Below are positions 8,173 through 15,349 of a stretch of 30,009 nucleotides of DNA, piece by piece. The stretch covers positions 1-30,009 of the forward strand of contig JANYDM010000138.1 of the NCBI GenBank assembly GCA_025363575.1, written 5' to 3'. The position numbers and the translations under genes were made by a program. A model generated the notes under the pieces. That model ran no database searches. It was not told the origin of the DNA and saw nothing but the letters and a program-made list of their open reading frames with translations. Numbering within the stretch: position 1 is the first letter of the stretch; the number at the start of each line of letters is the position of its first letter. This DNA comes from Betaproteobacteria bacterium (lineage in GTDB: Bacteria; Pseudomonadota; Gammaproteobacteria; Burkholderiales; SG8-41).

Positions 8173-9135
8173 CTAAGGCGCCTGCGTCGCCAGGTACGCG
8201 GCGATCTGCGCCATCTCGTCCACGCCCAGATTGGCGACGACCGGCGCCATCATCGAGCTATAGGTACCCGCGCGCGCGCCTGATTTCAAATCGTAGAGTT
8301 GGCGCACCATGTAACTAGGCGAGCGCCCCACTATGCCGGGCGCATTGCCTATGCCTTTCAAGTTAGGGCCGTGACAGATCGTGCACTGAATGGTCTTGTC
8401 ACCGCCGGTTTTCACCAGCGCCTCGCCTTTTGCGACGCTTCCGGGCGGCACGTACGCAATGAATTGAGCGTGCGTATCGCGATACATGAACTGTTCGAGC
8501 ACTTCCGGCACCTCCACGATGCGTCTGCCGATCGGCTCCTTTTCACCCGTCCTGGTGTCCGCCAGGTGGTTCGCCATGATGAATGTTTTCGGCACGGTAT
8601 CCGTTTCCACGACCTTGATCACGGCGCGCGGCTTCAACGCAGAAAAATAGGCGGCGGCGGCCGCGACTTCTTCATCCGTTATCGGCTTCGACAATGAAAT
8701 CATCAGGTCGACATTGCGTTTCGCCACCGAAGTCTTGCGCGCGCCGCTTTTGAAATCCGCCATCTGCTGCACGATGTACGCTGCGGGCTGTCCGGCGAGA
8801 CTTGCATTTTCGGGTCCGCCCGGCCCGTCCGCGCGGTGGCAGAAACCGCACGCGAACACGTCGGGCTTTCTGCCTTGCGCGACGACTTCAGGCTGCGGCG
8901 GGTGCTCTGCCGGATGCCATACCGGCGAGATAAAGCGATCGCGCAACTGCGTTACCGTGTAGGTGGCCGTGCTTCCCGGCACGCGCCGCGGCACGCCGTC
9001 GTCGGGCGGCTGCTTGAAGTCCGGCGGATTTACCGGGTACGCCCACTCGGGTGGCGCTTCCGCGGCATAGGCGGACATTCCGCCGACCCACAGACATGCC
9101 GACGCAAGCGCGAAAATGCGCATAAATTTTGTCAT
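8173..9135 (-). CDS. Diheme c-type cytochrome (cytochrome c4/c553-like)
   Basis: A 320-residue exported electron carrier with a Sec signal peptide (cut after SAYA near residue 24) and two heme-attachment motifs, CGFCH at 96-100 and CTICHG at 251-256. Each is followed by a candidate axial Met (M145; M295 or M296) and a class I cytochrome c terminal helix (DEEVAAAAAYFSALKP; VDEMAQIAAYLATQAP). The two halves look like a duplicated domain with an insert between them. AAGGAGGG stands before ATG 9135, fixing the start. It is the only obvious redox protein with covalent cofactor in the window and could accept electrons from a periplasmic dehydrogenase. It reads toward the amidase gene, with 14 bases between the two stops. 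Confidence 0.93.
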   Translation of the reverse strand: MTKFMRIFALASACLWVGGMSAYAAEAPPEWAYPVNPPDFKQPPDDGVPRRVPGSTATYTVTQLRDRFISPVWHPAEHPPQPEVVAQGRKPDVFACGFCHRADGPGGPENASLAGQPAAYIVQQMADFKSGARKTSVAKRNVDLMISLSKPITDEEVAAAAAYFSALKPRAVIKVVETDTVPKTFIMANHLADTRTGEKEPIGRRIVEVPEVLEQFMYRDTHAQFIAYVPPGSVAKGEALVKTGGDKTIQCTICHGPNLKGIGNAPGIVGRSPSYMVRQLYDLKSGARAGTYSSMMAPVVANLGVDEMAQIAAYLATQAP

Positions 9136-9227
9136 GTTGCCCTCCTTGAACGACTTGTTACTCGCACTGGACGGGCCGCGCTTTTTCTGCCCCTCACGAC
9201 CCGGCCCAAGCTTCTGCCTGCGTTACC

Positions 9228-9243
9228 CCGCTGTCAACAGCGG
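9228..9243. other. Short hairpin between the dehydrogenase and cytochrome genes
   Basis: CCGCTG and CAGCGG flank a TCAA loop, a 6-bp perfect stem in the 170-base gap between the end of the dehydrogenase gene and the cytochrome start. No T-run follows on either strand. It may be a transcript-processing or attenuating hairpin, or chance. Confidence 0.3.
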
Positions 9244-9305
9244 TATGTCATCGTTGCGCACTCGAAAACCCTGAGGAAATCGGCCGCGCAATGACCGGCA
9301 GATGA

Positions 9306-10046
9306 CTACTGGAAGTACATCCCGCCATTCACCAGGTAGCACTGACCGGTGATGAACCCCGCGTTTTCGCTCGCGAGATAGAGCATCATCGACACGACCT
9401 CCTCCGACTTGCCCATGCGCCGTATCGGCTGGGTGGGGCGCAGCGCCTTGGGCTTCAGATTGGGGTCGCGTTCGACGTCTATGGTGCCGGGTCCTATGCA
9501 GTTGGCGGTGATCTCGTGCGCCGCGAATTCGCGCGCGAGCCCGCGCGTGAAGCCCACGATACCGAGCTTTGCCATACCCTTGGTCACGCTGCCGCCCAGC
9601 AAGGGATCGATGCCCGAGAAATTGATGATGCGGCCCCAGCGCTGCTTGATCATCAGCGGCAGCACCGCGCGGCAGATGTTGCGCGGGCCGCCGAGGTTGA
9701 CGCGGAAGCTCTTGTCCCAGTCTTCATCGCCGACCTCCAGGAACGGCGCGGTGTCGACGCGGTAGACCGCGTTGTTGAGCGCGACGTGTACTGTTCCCAA
9801 CTCGGCTTTGACTCTGGCGACGAACGCATTGACCGACGCAGCGTCCGCCACATCGCATTTTTCGGCAACGACCTGCGCGCCGAGTGACCGGCATTCCGCG
9901 GCGACTTCGTTAAGCTCAGCCATTTTCGCGCTCGTGCAGATCGCGAGGTTCGCGCGCTCGTGCGCGAAGGCAACGGCGGCGAGCCGTCCCATGTTGCGGC
10001 TCGCGCCCGTGATCAATACTGTCTTGCCCTTGAGTCCTGTGTCCAT
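9306..10046 (-). CDS. Short-chain dehydrogenase/reductase (SDR), atypical active site
   Basis: A 246-residue Rossmann protein starting at ATG 10046; the frame stays open upstream but only the stretch from here is SDR-like. Family marks are TGASRNMG (residues 13-20) for the cofactor loop, CDVADAA for adenine contacts, NNAVY at 91-95, NFSGIDPLLGG with Ser144, and the C-terminal GQCYLVNGGMYFQ. It departs from the standard at two places. The glycine loop has Asn where TGxxxGIG normally has Gly. At the YxxxK motif, Lys160 is kept but the position four before it is Lys156, not Tyr. Classical Tyr-dependent reduction is therefore doubtful; enoyl-reductase-like, non-catalytic or altered chemistry is possible. 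It is the first gene of a minus-strand pair with the cytochrome. Confidence 0.87.
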   Translation of the reverse strand: MDTGLKGKTVLITGASRNMGRLAAVAFAHERANLAICTSAKMAELNEVAAECRSLGAQVVAEKCDVADAASVNAFVARVKAELGTVHVALNNAVYRVDTAPFLEVGDEDWDKSFRVNLGGPRNICRAVLPLMIKQRWGRIINFSGIDPLLGGSVTKGMAKLGIVGFTRGLAREFAAHEITANCIGPGTIDVERDPNLKPKALRPTQPIRRMGKSEEVVSMMLYLASENAGFITGQCYLVNGGMYFQ

Positions 10047-10235
10047 GCCCGCCCGATCAAAAAAAGCAAAAGTTGCCCGTATTATGTTGCACGCATACGC
10101 CGCGGACAAGTTTCCCGACGGCCCGTCGCCGCCGCGGACCCAATGTGCGATAAACTGCGCGGGTTGCTCGCGTAAGAGAATAATGCGTGCCGCACTGCAG
10201 GCACGCGCCCGTCCAACCGCCATCGGGAGAATTTC
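10047..10235. promoter_or_regulatory. Divergent intergenic region, SDR versus LVIVD gene
   Basis: This 189-base gap lies between outward-reading genes and should hold both promoters. An A-rich patch (TCAAAAAAAGCAAAAG, about 10057-10072) sits just upstream of the SDR start and an AT-rich TAAGAGAATAATG lies near 10172-10184, ahead of the LVIVD gene. GGGAG precedes that gene's ATG. No complete promoter or operator could be assigned by eye. Confidence 0.35.
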
Positions 10236-11696
10236 ATGTTTCGGATTGCCGTCCGGCGCGCTGCCGCCGCGCTAAGCATCGCCATTGTCGCAACATCCGC
10301 GGCCGTTGCCGCTCCCGCTGCGGAATCGCGCGCCGAGAGCCGCAACATGCAGCTCGTCGGCTACAGCGAGCTGCAGGCCCGCGGAGCGTACCAGCCGGTC
10401 ATACAAAAGCAGGGCGAACGCTGGATCGCCTATGTCGGTCATCTCGGCGACAACAAGATCAATCCACTAAACGGCAAGATGGAGGACAACGGCACCTCCA
10501 TCGTCGATGTGACCGACGTGAAGAACCCGAAGTATTTAACGCACATACCGGGCGAGCCCGGCAAGGCCGAGCAGGGCGGCGCGCAGATGGTACGCATCTG
10601 CAGCGGCGACGATCTGCCGAAAGGCGTCAAGGGCAAGTTCTACATGCTGCGCGTCTACGGCAATCAGGCGCATGAGATCTGGGACACCACGGACCCCGCG
10701 CATCCGCAGCTCCTGACCACGGTCGTGCGCGGCCTGAAGGGCACGCACAAGAATTGGTGGGAATGCGACACCGGCATCGCCTATCTCGTTTCGGGAGAGC
10801 CGCAGTGGCGCACCAACCGCATGACGCAGATTTACGATCTGTCCGACCCCGCCAAGCCGGTCTTCATCCGCTCGTTCGGCCTGGTCGGCCAGGAGCCCGG
10901 CACTGCCGGTCAAGTCCCCGTCACCCTGCACGGCCCGATTTCCACCGGTCCCAAAGGCAATCGCGTGTACTTCGGCTATGGCACGAACACCGACGGCGTA
11001 CTGCAGATCGTCGATCGCGAGAAACTGCTCAACGGGCCGAAGGAGCCGACGCACGACAACCTGCTGTATCCGCAGGTGGCGCGACTCGACATGATGCCGT
11101 ACAACGGCGCGCACTCCGTGTTTCCGCTGCTGGGCGTCGAGATGCCGGAATTCAAGAAAGCCAAATACGGCAGCCCGCGCGACTTCATCGTCATCACCGA
11201 CGAAGCCATCCAGAAGGAATGCCTCGAATTCCGTCAGATGGTGTGGATTGTCGACATCACCCACGATACGAAACCGATGGGCGTCTCCACCTACACGATA
11301 CCCGAATCGAGCGGCAACTTCTGCACGCGCGGCGGGCGCATGGGCACGCACTCGTCGAATGAGAGTTTCACGCCGATCTACTACAAGCGCCTCATGTTCA
11401 TCGCCGCGTTCAACGCCGGCGTGCGCGCGCTCGACGTGCGCGACCCTTATCATCCGCAGGAAGTCGGCTTCTTCATACCGGCCATGACGAAGAACACGGT
11501 CGTGCTCGAAACGCCTGCGGGCCAGGCCGGCAAAGTCGCTGCGACCGCGATCTCGAGCAAACGCGTGATCCAGACCAACAACGTGGAGGTTGACGACCGC
11601 GGTTATATTTATGCCGTCGACCGCGCAAACACCGGCATGCATATCCTTGAGGTGACTGGAAGCGCGCGCAAGATAGCCAACTGGCCGAAAAAATAA
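10236..11696 (+). CDS. Exported LVIVD-repeat beta-propeller-like protein
   Basis: A 486-residue protein with a Sec signal peptide (hydrophobic run ending AAVAAPA near residue 28). Several segments have the LVIVD pattern, in which a strand is followed by a D-x-x-x-P turn: GTSIVDVTDVKNPKYLTHI, HEIWDTTDPAHPQLLTTV, TQIYDLSDPAKPVFIRSF, MVWIVDITHDTKPMGVSTY and VRALDVRDPYHPQEVGFF. Such repeats build a propeller-like scaffold of unknown function, usually secreted or periplasmic. Conserved His and Cys positions such as GTHKNWWECDTG and NFCTRGGRMGTHSSNE may bind a ligand or metal. A GGGAG ribosome site precedes ATG 10236. It is monocistronic and ends 14 bases from the convergent Bug gene. Confidence 0.85.
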   Translation: MFRIAVRRAAAALSIAIVATSAAVAAPAAESRAESRNMQLVGYSELQARGAYQPVIQKQGERWIAYVGHLGDNKINPLNGKMEDNGTSIVDVTDVKNPKYLTHIPGEPGKAEQGGAQMVRICSGDDLPKGVKGKFYMLRVYGNQAHEIWDTTDPAHPQLLTTVVRGLKGTHKNWWECDTGIAYLVSGEPQWRTNRMTQIYDLSDPAKPVFIRSFGLVGQEPGTAGQVPVTLHGPISTGPKGNRVYFGYGTNTDGVLQIVDREKLLNGPKEPTHDNLLYPQVARLDMMPYNGAHSVFPLLGVEMPEFKKAKYGSPRDFIVITDEAIQKECLEFRQMVWIVDITHDTKPMGVSTYTIPESSGNFCTRGGRMGTHSSNESFTPIYYKRLMFIAAFNAGVRALDVRDPYHPQEVGFFIPAMTKNTVVLETPAGQAGKVAATAISSKRVIQTNNVEVDDRGYIYAVDRANTGMHILEVTGSARKIANWPKK

Positions 11697-11710
11697 ACGT
11701 CGGGGTCGCG

Positions 11711-12685
11711 TTATTGCGCCACGATGTGCGCGTCGCGTATGACCTTCCCCCACTTGGCGATTTCGCGCTGCTGAAACGCGGCGAATTCCTCCGGCGAATC
11801 CGGCACCGCTTCGGCGCCTTGCGCGAGCAGCGCGTCGCGCGCTTCTTGCGTGCGCAAAATCTCACCGACCTCGCGGTTGATCCTCGCCACCAGCGCGCGC
11901 GGCGTACGCGACGGCGCGTAGAGCCCGAACCACACGTACGATTCGAGTCCGGGAAATCCCTGCTCGACCGACGTTGGAATATCGGGCGTCGCGACAAAAC
12001 GTCTTTCGCTCAAGAGCGCGAGCGCCTTGAGTTTGCCTGCTTTCACCTGCACGCTCGTTGTAGCCGTCGAGAGAAACGCGGCCTGCACTTCGCCGGTAAA
12101 GAGTGCGTTCAGGGAAAACCCCGTTCCTTTATACGGCACGTGCACGAGCCGGGCGCCCGTCGCTTGCGCAAAGAGCTCGCCGGTAAGATGGCTGCTGGTG
12201 CCGACCGCGGCGGACGAGTAATGCACGCCGTCGGGCCGCGCTTTGACGTAGGCGACGAAGTCTTTCAGATTGTTGGCCGGCACAGACGGCGTCACCACCA
12301 GCACCAGGCCTGAATTGGTCAGTAGCGAGATGGGCGCAAAATCGCGCACCGGATCGAACGGCACGTTCTTAAACAGGAACGGCGCACTGACTTGCGTGCT
12401 GATGCCGCTCACGTATAGCGTGTGCCCATCCGGCGCGGATCTCGCGACCATATCGGCGGCGACTATGCCGCCGGCGCCGGACCGATTGTCGACGACGACC
12501 TGGTAGGCCCAGCGCTCACCGAGCTTTTGCGCGATAAAACGTGCCGTCAGATCAGCGGTGCTGCCAACCGATCCGGAAACCATCCGCACCGGTCGCTGCG
12601 GATAAGCAATGTCGGCCGCGCGGGCAACTGCGGCGAGTGCAAGCGCCGCGACCAGCAGGGCATTTGCGGCGAAGCGCGTACTCAC
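11711..12685 (-). CDS. Bug/TctC-family periplasmic substrate-binding receptor
   Basis: A 324-residue receptor with signal peptide (MSTRFAANALLVAALALAAV, cut after ARA near residue 23), then YPQRPVRMVSGSVGSTAD, VDNRSGAGG and PDGHTL. The first loop reads SGSVGSTAD instead of the common PyPPGGGtD, so the ligand pocket is probably divergent. The start is GTG 12685, which overlaps the stop of the upstream CMD-family gene as GTGA, giving translational coupling. It is the last gene of a minus-strand unit Bug-CMD-Bug. It is expected to bind a small carboxylate in the periplasm; no membrane partner is nearby. Confidence 0.92.
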   Translation of the reverse strand: MSTRFAANALLVAALALAAVARAADIAYPQRPVRMVSGSVGSTADLTARFIAQKLGERWAYQVVVDNRSGAGGIVAADMVARSAPDGHTLYVSGISTQVSAPFLFKNVPFDPVRDFAPISLLTNSGLVLVVTPSVPANNLKDFVAYVKARPDGVHYSSAAVGTSSHLTGELFAQATGARLVHVPYKGTGFSLNALFTGEVQAAFLSTATTSVQVKAGKLKALALLSERRFVATPDIPTSVEQGFPGLESYVWFGLYAPSRTPRALVARINREVGEILRTQEARDALLAQGAEAVPDSPEEFAAFQQREIAKWGKVIRDAHIVAQ

Positions 12686-13329
12686 TTTCGCTTGCGTATC
12701 CGCATCTGCTGCGGCATCGGGGTGAGCGGCAGCACCGCGCCGTGCTGAGCGGGCGTGCGCGCGACATTCATGACCATCGCGAGCATCGTGTAATAGCCGA
12801 CCACCCCGAGCAGATCGATGACGCCCGCCTCGCCGAATTGCGCGACCGCGCTAGCGTAAGTTGCATCGCTCACGCTCTTGTTGGCGAACAACTCGGTGAA
12901 AAAATCGTAAACCACGGTTTCGTCTTTCGCCATTTTGTCGGGACGCCGGCCTTCCGCGATCGCGTCGATGATAGATTGTTTGACGCCGAACTTGCGGCCC
13001 CAGCGGCAGTGCGCCTCCCATTCGTATTGCTGCGTCCAGTGCCGCGCCGCCATCACCGCCGCCATTTCATTGATGCGCAGCTTGAGTTTGCATTTGAATC
13101 GCACGTACTCGCCGACCTGGTCGAGCGGACGCATGAGCCCCGGGCTGCGCAATATCGGCTGGTACGAGCCCGTGAGAAAGCCGCGCGGGCCGGCGATCAT
13201 CGCGTCGGCCGCCGCTTGCTGCGCCGACGTCATTTTTGCGCGCTTGAGCGGCGGCATCCGATCGGGCAGCACCGCGTATCGCATCTCCTGCATCGCGCGA
13301 ACGGTTGATCTCTTTTTTGCTCCTGCCAT
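12682..13329 (-). CDS. Carboxymuconolactone decarboxylase (CMD/AhpD-fold) family protein
   Basis: A 215-residue all-helical cytoplasmic protein of the CMD family, recognised from the central stretch LRINEMAAVMAARHWTQQ then YEWEAHCRWGRKFGV (about residues 85-115) and the C-terminal DLLGVVGYYTMLAMVMN helix. It has only one Cys in the core and lacks the CxxC of AhpD peroxidase partners, so a lactone decarboxylase, isomerase or binding role is more likely than a redox one. ATG 13329 is supported by GGGGAGA upstream. It is sandwiched between two Bug receptor genes: 33 bases from the upstream one, with a 4-base overlap with the downstream one. That arrangement suggests the receptors feed the pathway it belongs to. 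Confidence 0.85.
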   Translation of the reverse strand: MAGAKKRSTVRAMQEMRYAVLPDRMPPLKRAKMTSAQQAAADAMIAGPRGFLTGSYQPILRSPGLMRPLDQVGEYVRFKCKLKLRINEMAAVMAARHWTQQYEWEAHCRWGRKFGVKQSIIDAIAEGRRPDKMAKDETVVYDFFTELFANKSVSDATYASAVAQFGEAGVIDLLGVVGYYTMLAMVMNVARTPAQHGAVLPLTPMPQQMRIRKRK

Positions 13330-13362
13330 GCTGTCTCCCCTTTTTTCGTAACGTTAACGACT

Positions 13363-14373
13363 TCACTGCGGCTTGATGCCCGCATCCCGCACGACTTTCG
13401 ACCACTTCGCAAGTTCTGTCTGCATGAAAGCGCCGAACTCCTCGGGCGTGGCGCTGGGCGTCGCATCGGCGCCGTTCTCGATGAAACGCTTGCCCACGAC
13501 CGGATCCTGCAAAGTCTTTAGCACCGCTGCGTGAAGCTGCATGACGATCGCGCGCGGCGTGCCGGCCGGCGCGAGCAGCCCCGACCAGTTGTACGCTTCG
13601 TAGCCCGGCACACCGGACTCGGCAATGGTCGGGATTTCGGGTGCGCCCCCCGTGCGGCGCAGGCTCGTCACGCCGTACGCTCGCAGCCGCCCGCTCCTGA
13701 TCTGCGGCAATGCGCTCAGCGTGCTCCCCATCATCAGCGGGACATGACCCGCCACGACGTCGACGAGCGCGGGGCCAACACCTTTGTACGGAACGTTGAT
13801 CATCTTCAGCCCGCTCATGCTCAGGAAATACTCCATCGCCAGATGGGAGCTGCCGCCATAGCTGCCCGAAGCCACCTGCAGTTCGTTCGGCCGCGCCCGC
13901 GCCAGGGCCATGACGTCGTGCAGCGTTTTCGCCGGCAGCGCGGGATGCGACGCCAGCACGTTCGTTAGCGTGACCGTCAGCGTAATTGGTGCAAAGTCCC
14001 TTTGCAGATCGTACGTCATGGACTTCATCACCGCCGCATCGGTTACCTGGGACGCTATCGCAAGGAGCAAAGTGTAACCGTCGGGAACGGCACGCGCGGC
14101 CGCCAATGCGCCTATGCTGCCACCCGCGCCGCCGCGGTTGTCGATCACGATCTGCTGACCGATGAGTTCGCTAAGCCTGGGCGCGAGGATGCGCGCGACG
14201 TTGTCGCCGCCGCCGCCCGGCGAGGTCGGCACGATGAGGCGGACGGGGCGCTCCGGATAAGCCGCCGCGCCGGCCAGCGCGCAATGCACGCACCCGCCCA
14301 GCATGAGCGTCCATGCCACCGCACGGCCGCACTTCACCGCTGCTCCTCTCCGCGCACGCGATTTTTGCATCAT
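13363..14373 (-). CDS. Bug/TctC-family periplasmic substrate-binding receptor
   Basis: A 336-residue receptor starting at ATG 14373; an adjacent ATG at 14370 is equally possible. The basic N-region (MMQKSRARRGAAVK) is longer than in its paralogues and precedes the hydrophobic core (VAWTLMLGGCVHCALAGAAA). Mature motifs are YPERPVRLIVPTSPGGGGDN, DNRGGAGGSIG and PDGYTLLLA, then LASHPALPAKTL and NVPYKGVGPALVDVVAG, all characteristic of Bug receptors. First gene of the minus-strand unit that continues with the CMD-family gene and a second Bug gene. Two receptors in one unit may mean two related ligands or redundancy. Confidence 0.93.
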   Translation of the reverse strand: MMQKSRARRGAAVKCGRAVAWTLMLGGCVHCALAGAAAYPERPVRLIVPTSPGGGGDNVARILAPRLSELIGQQIVIDNRGGAGGSIGALAAARAVPDGYTLLLAIASQVTDAAVMKSMTYDLQRDFAPITLTVTLTNVLASHPALPAKTLHDVMALARARPNELQVASGSYGGSSHLAMEYFLSMSGLKMINVPYKGVGPALVDVVAGHVPLMMGSTLSALPQIRSGRLRAYGVTSLRRTGGAPEIPTIAESGVPGYEAYNWSGLLAPAGTPRAIVMQLHAAVLKTLQDPVVGKRFIENGADATPSATPEEFGAFMQTELAKWSKVVRDAGIKPQ

Positions 14374-14511
14374 GCAATTCTACCTGCTACCTGCCACCCG
14401 CCGCCGCGCTGCAGTTTCGTCATTGCGGCGCTTTTCCTGCACAATGTCGCACGCGTTGCGCGCGGATTGCCGCGGCGGCGAATCCAATCCATTTAATACG
14501 AGGAAACCGCA
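14374..14511. promoter_or_regulatory. Divergent intergenic region, Bug versus tandem CMD genes
   Basis: A 138-base region between outward-reading units, both containing CMD-family genes. It must supply promoters in both directions, perhaps under shared control. ACGAGGAAA precedes the right-hand ATG. AT-rich spots occur near 14379 and at 14487-14499 (AATCCATTTAATA), but no convincing promoter pair was identified. Confidence 0.35.
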
Positions 14512-14886
14512 ATGACCAGCAAACTGCACGACCAGGGACTCGCCATGCGCAAGCAAGTGCTGGGCGCCGCTCACGTCGAGAAGACTCTATCGACCGTCGA
14601 CAAATACACGCAACCGCTGCAGGAAATCGTCAACGAATACGTGTGGGGCGCAGTGTGGGCGCGGCCGGGCTTGAAACCGCGCGACCGCAGCATGATCACC
14701 ATCGCCATGCTGGTCGCGCAGAACCGTCCGCAGGAACTGAAGACGCATATCCGCGCCGCGCTCACCAATGGCGTCACGCGCGAAGAGATTTCGGAAATCC
14801 TGCTGCACGCAAATGTCTACTGCGGCGCACCGGCGGCAGTCGATGCGTTCCGCATGATGCGCGAAGTCTTCGAGGCGGCCGCATGA
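14512..14886 (+). CDS. 4-carboxymuconolactone decarboxylase (PcaC)-like protein
   Basis: A 124-residue CMD-family protein of PcaC size. Recognisable parts are the RKQVLGAAHVEK opening, EYVWGAVWARPGL near residue 45, DRSMITIAMLVAQNRPQEL near 62-80 and ISEILLHANVYCGAPAAVD near 95-112. PcaC removes CO2 from gamma-carboxymuconolactone in the protocatechuate branch of the beta-ketoadipate pathway, and this chain has its general layout. No other pca genes are nearby, so the true substrate could differ. GAGGAAACC precedes ATG 14512. Its stop overlaps the start of a homologous gene (ATGA), which suggests the two products form a hetero-oligomer. Confidence 0.88.
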   Translation: MTSKLHDQGLAMRKQVLGAAHVEKTLSTVDKYTQPLQEIVNEYVWGAVWARPGLKPRDRSMITIAMLVAQNRPQELKTHIRAALTNGVTREEISEILLHANVYCGAPAAVDAFRMMREVFEAAA

Positions 14887-15281
14887 GTTCGAGCGTGGAC
14901 AATCCATTGCTCGAACCCGCCGTGCTCGCGCGCGGCCGCGAAATCCGCCGCCAGGTGCTCGGCGAAAAACACGTCGCGAGCTCGCACGCAGTCGACGTGC
15001 TGTCGCAGCCCAAAACGCAGCTCTCGGAATATGTCTGGAGCAAAATCTGGGCGCGGCCCGCTCTTTCATTCAAGCAGCGCAGCATCGCCAATCTCTCGAT
15101 GCTGACAGCGCTCAACCGTCCGCATGAGCTGAAGCTGCACGTCCATGCAGCGCTCAACAACGGCCTGACGAAAGAAGAAATTTCGGAAGTATTGTTGCAG
15201 ACGGGCGTCTACTGCGGATTGCCCGCTGCGGCGGAAAGCTTCCGCATCATGCAGGAGGTATTCACGGAGCGCCGCGGCTAG
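14883..15281 (+). CDS. Second PcaC-like CMD-family protein
   Basis: A 132-residue paralogue of the preceding gene, starting at the ATG that overlaps its stop (ATGA at 14883-14886); the frame is open upstream but only this part is CMD-like. Parallel motifs are RRQVLGEKHVASS, EYVWSKIWARPAL, QRSIANLSMLTALNRPHEL and ISEVLLQTGVYCGLPAAAE. It has about ten extra N-terminal residues. The core positions MITIAMLVAQN of the first copy are SIANLSMLTALN here, so the active sites may differ, consistent with an alpha/beta pair after duplication. Transcription ends at the hairpin just downstream. Confidence 0.87.
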   Translation: MSSSVDNPLLEPAVLARGREIRRQVLGEKHVASSHAVDVLSQPKTQLSEYVWSKIWARPALSFKQRSIANLSMLTALNRPHELKLHVHAALNNGLTKEEISEVLLQTGVYCGLPAAAESFRIMQEVFTERRG

Positions 15282-15313
15282 ACATTTCGCTCGCGTCGTG
15301 AACGTCGAACAAT

Positions 15314-15341
15314 AAAACGGGGGCCGCAGCCCCCGTTTTTT
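15314..15341. terminator. Strong, probably bidirectional intrinsic terminator
   Basis: CGGGGGC (15318-15324), a 4-base CGCA loop and GCCCCCG (15329-15335) form a perfect 7-bp GC stem. AAAA lies before it and TTTTTT after it, so a U-run follows on either transcript. It sits between the converging ends of the tandem CMD genes (stop at 15281) and the FecR-domain gene (stop at 15350) and can serve both. Confidence 0.9.
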
Positions 15342-15349
15342 CTTGCGTC

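Noticed and set aside
10536..11753. A 405-residue antisense open frame over the LVIVD gene
   Set aside because: No domain or start signal, and it runs past the convergent gene boundary; the plus-strand frame has a signal peptide and repeats.
12682..13329. AhpD-type alkylhydroperoxidase
   Set aside because: The CxxC redox pair needed for AhpD is absent, so only the wider CMD family is claimed.
13347..13360. TAACGTTA palindrome between the CMD and Bug genes as an operator
   Set aside because: Only 8 bp, in a 33-base gap inside a likely operon; expected by chance.
14313..14882. N-terminal extension of the second CMD gene
   Set aside because: It runs out of frame through the first CMD gene; the ATGA overlap at 14883 and the family length give the true start.
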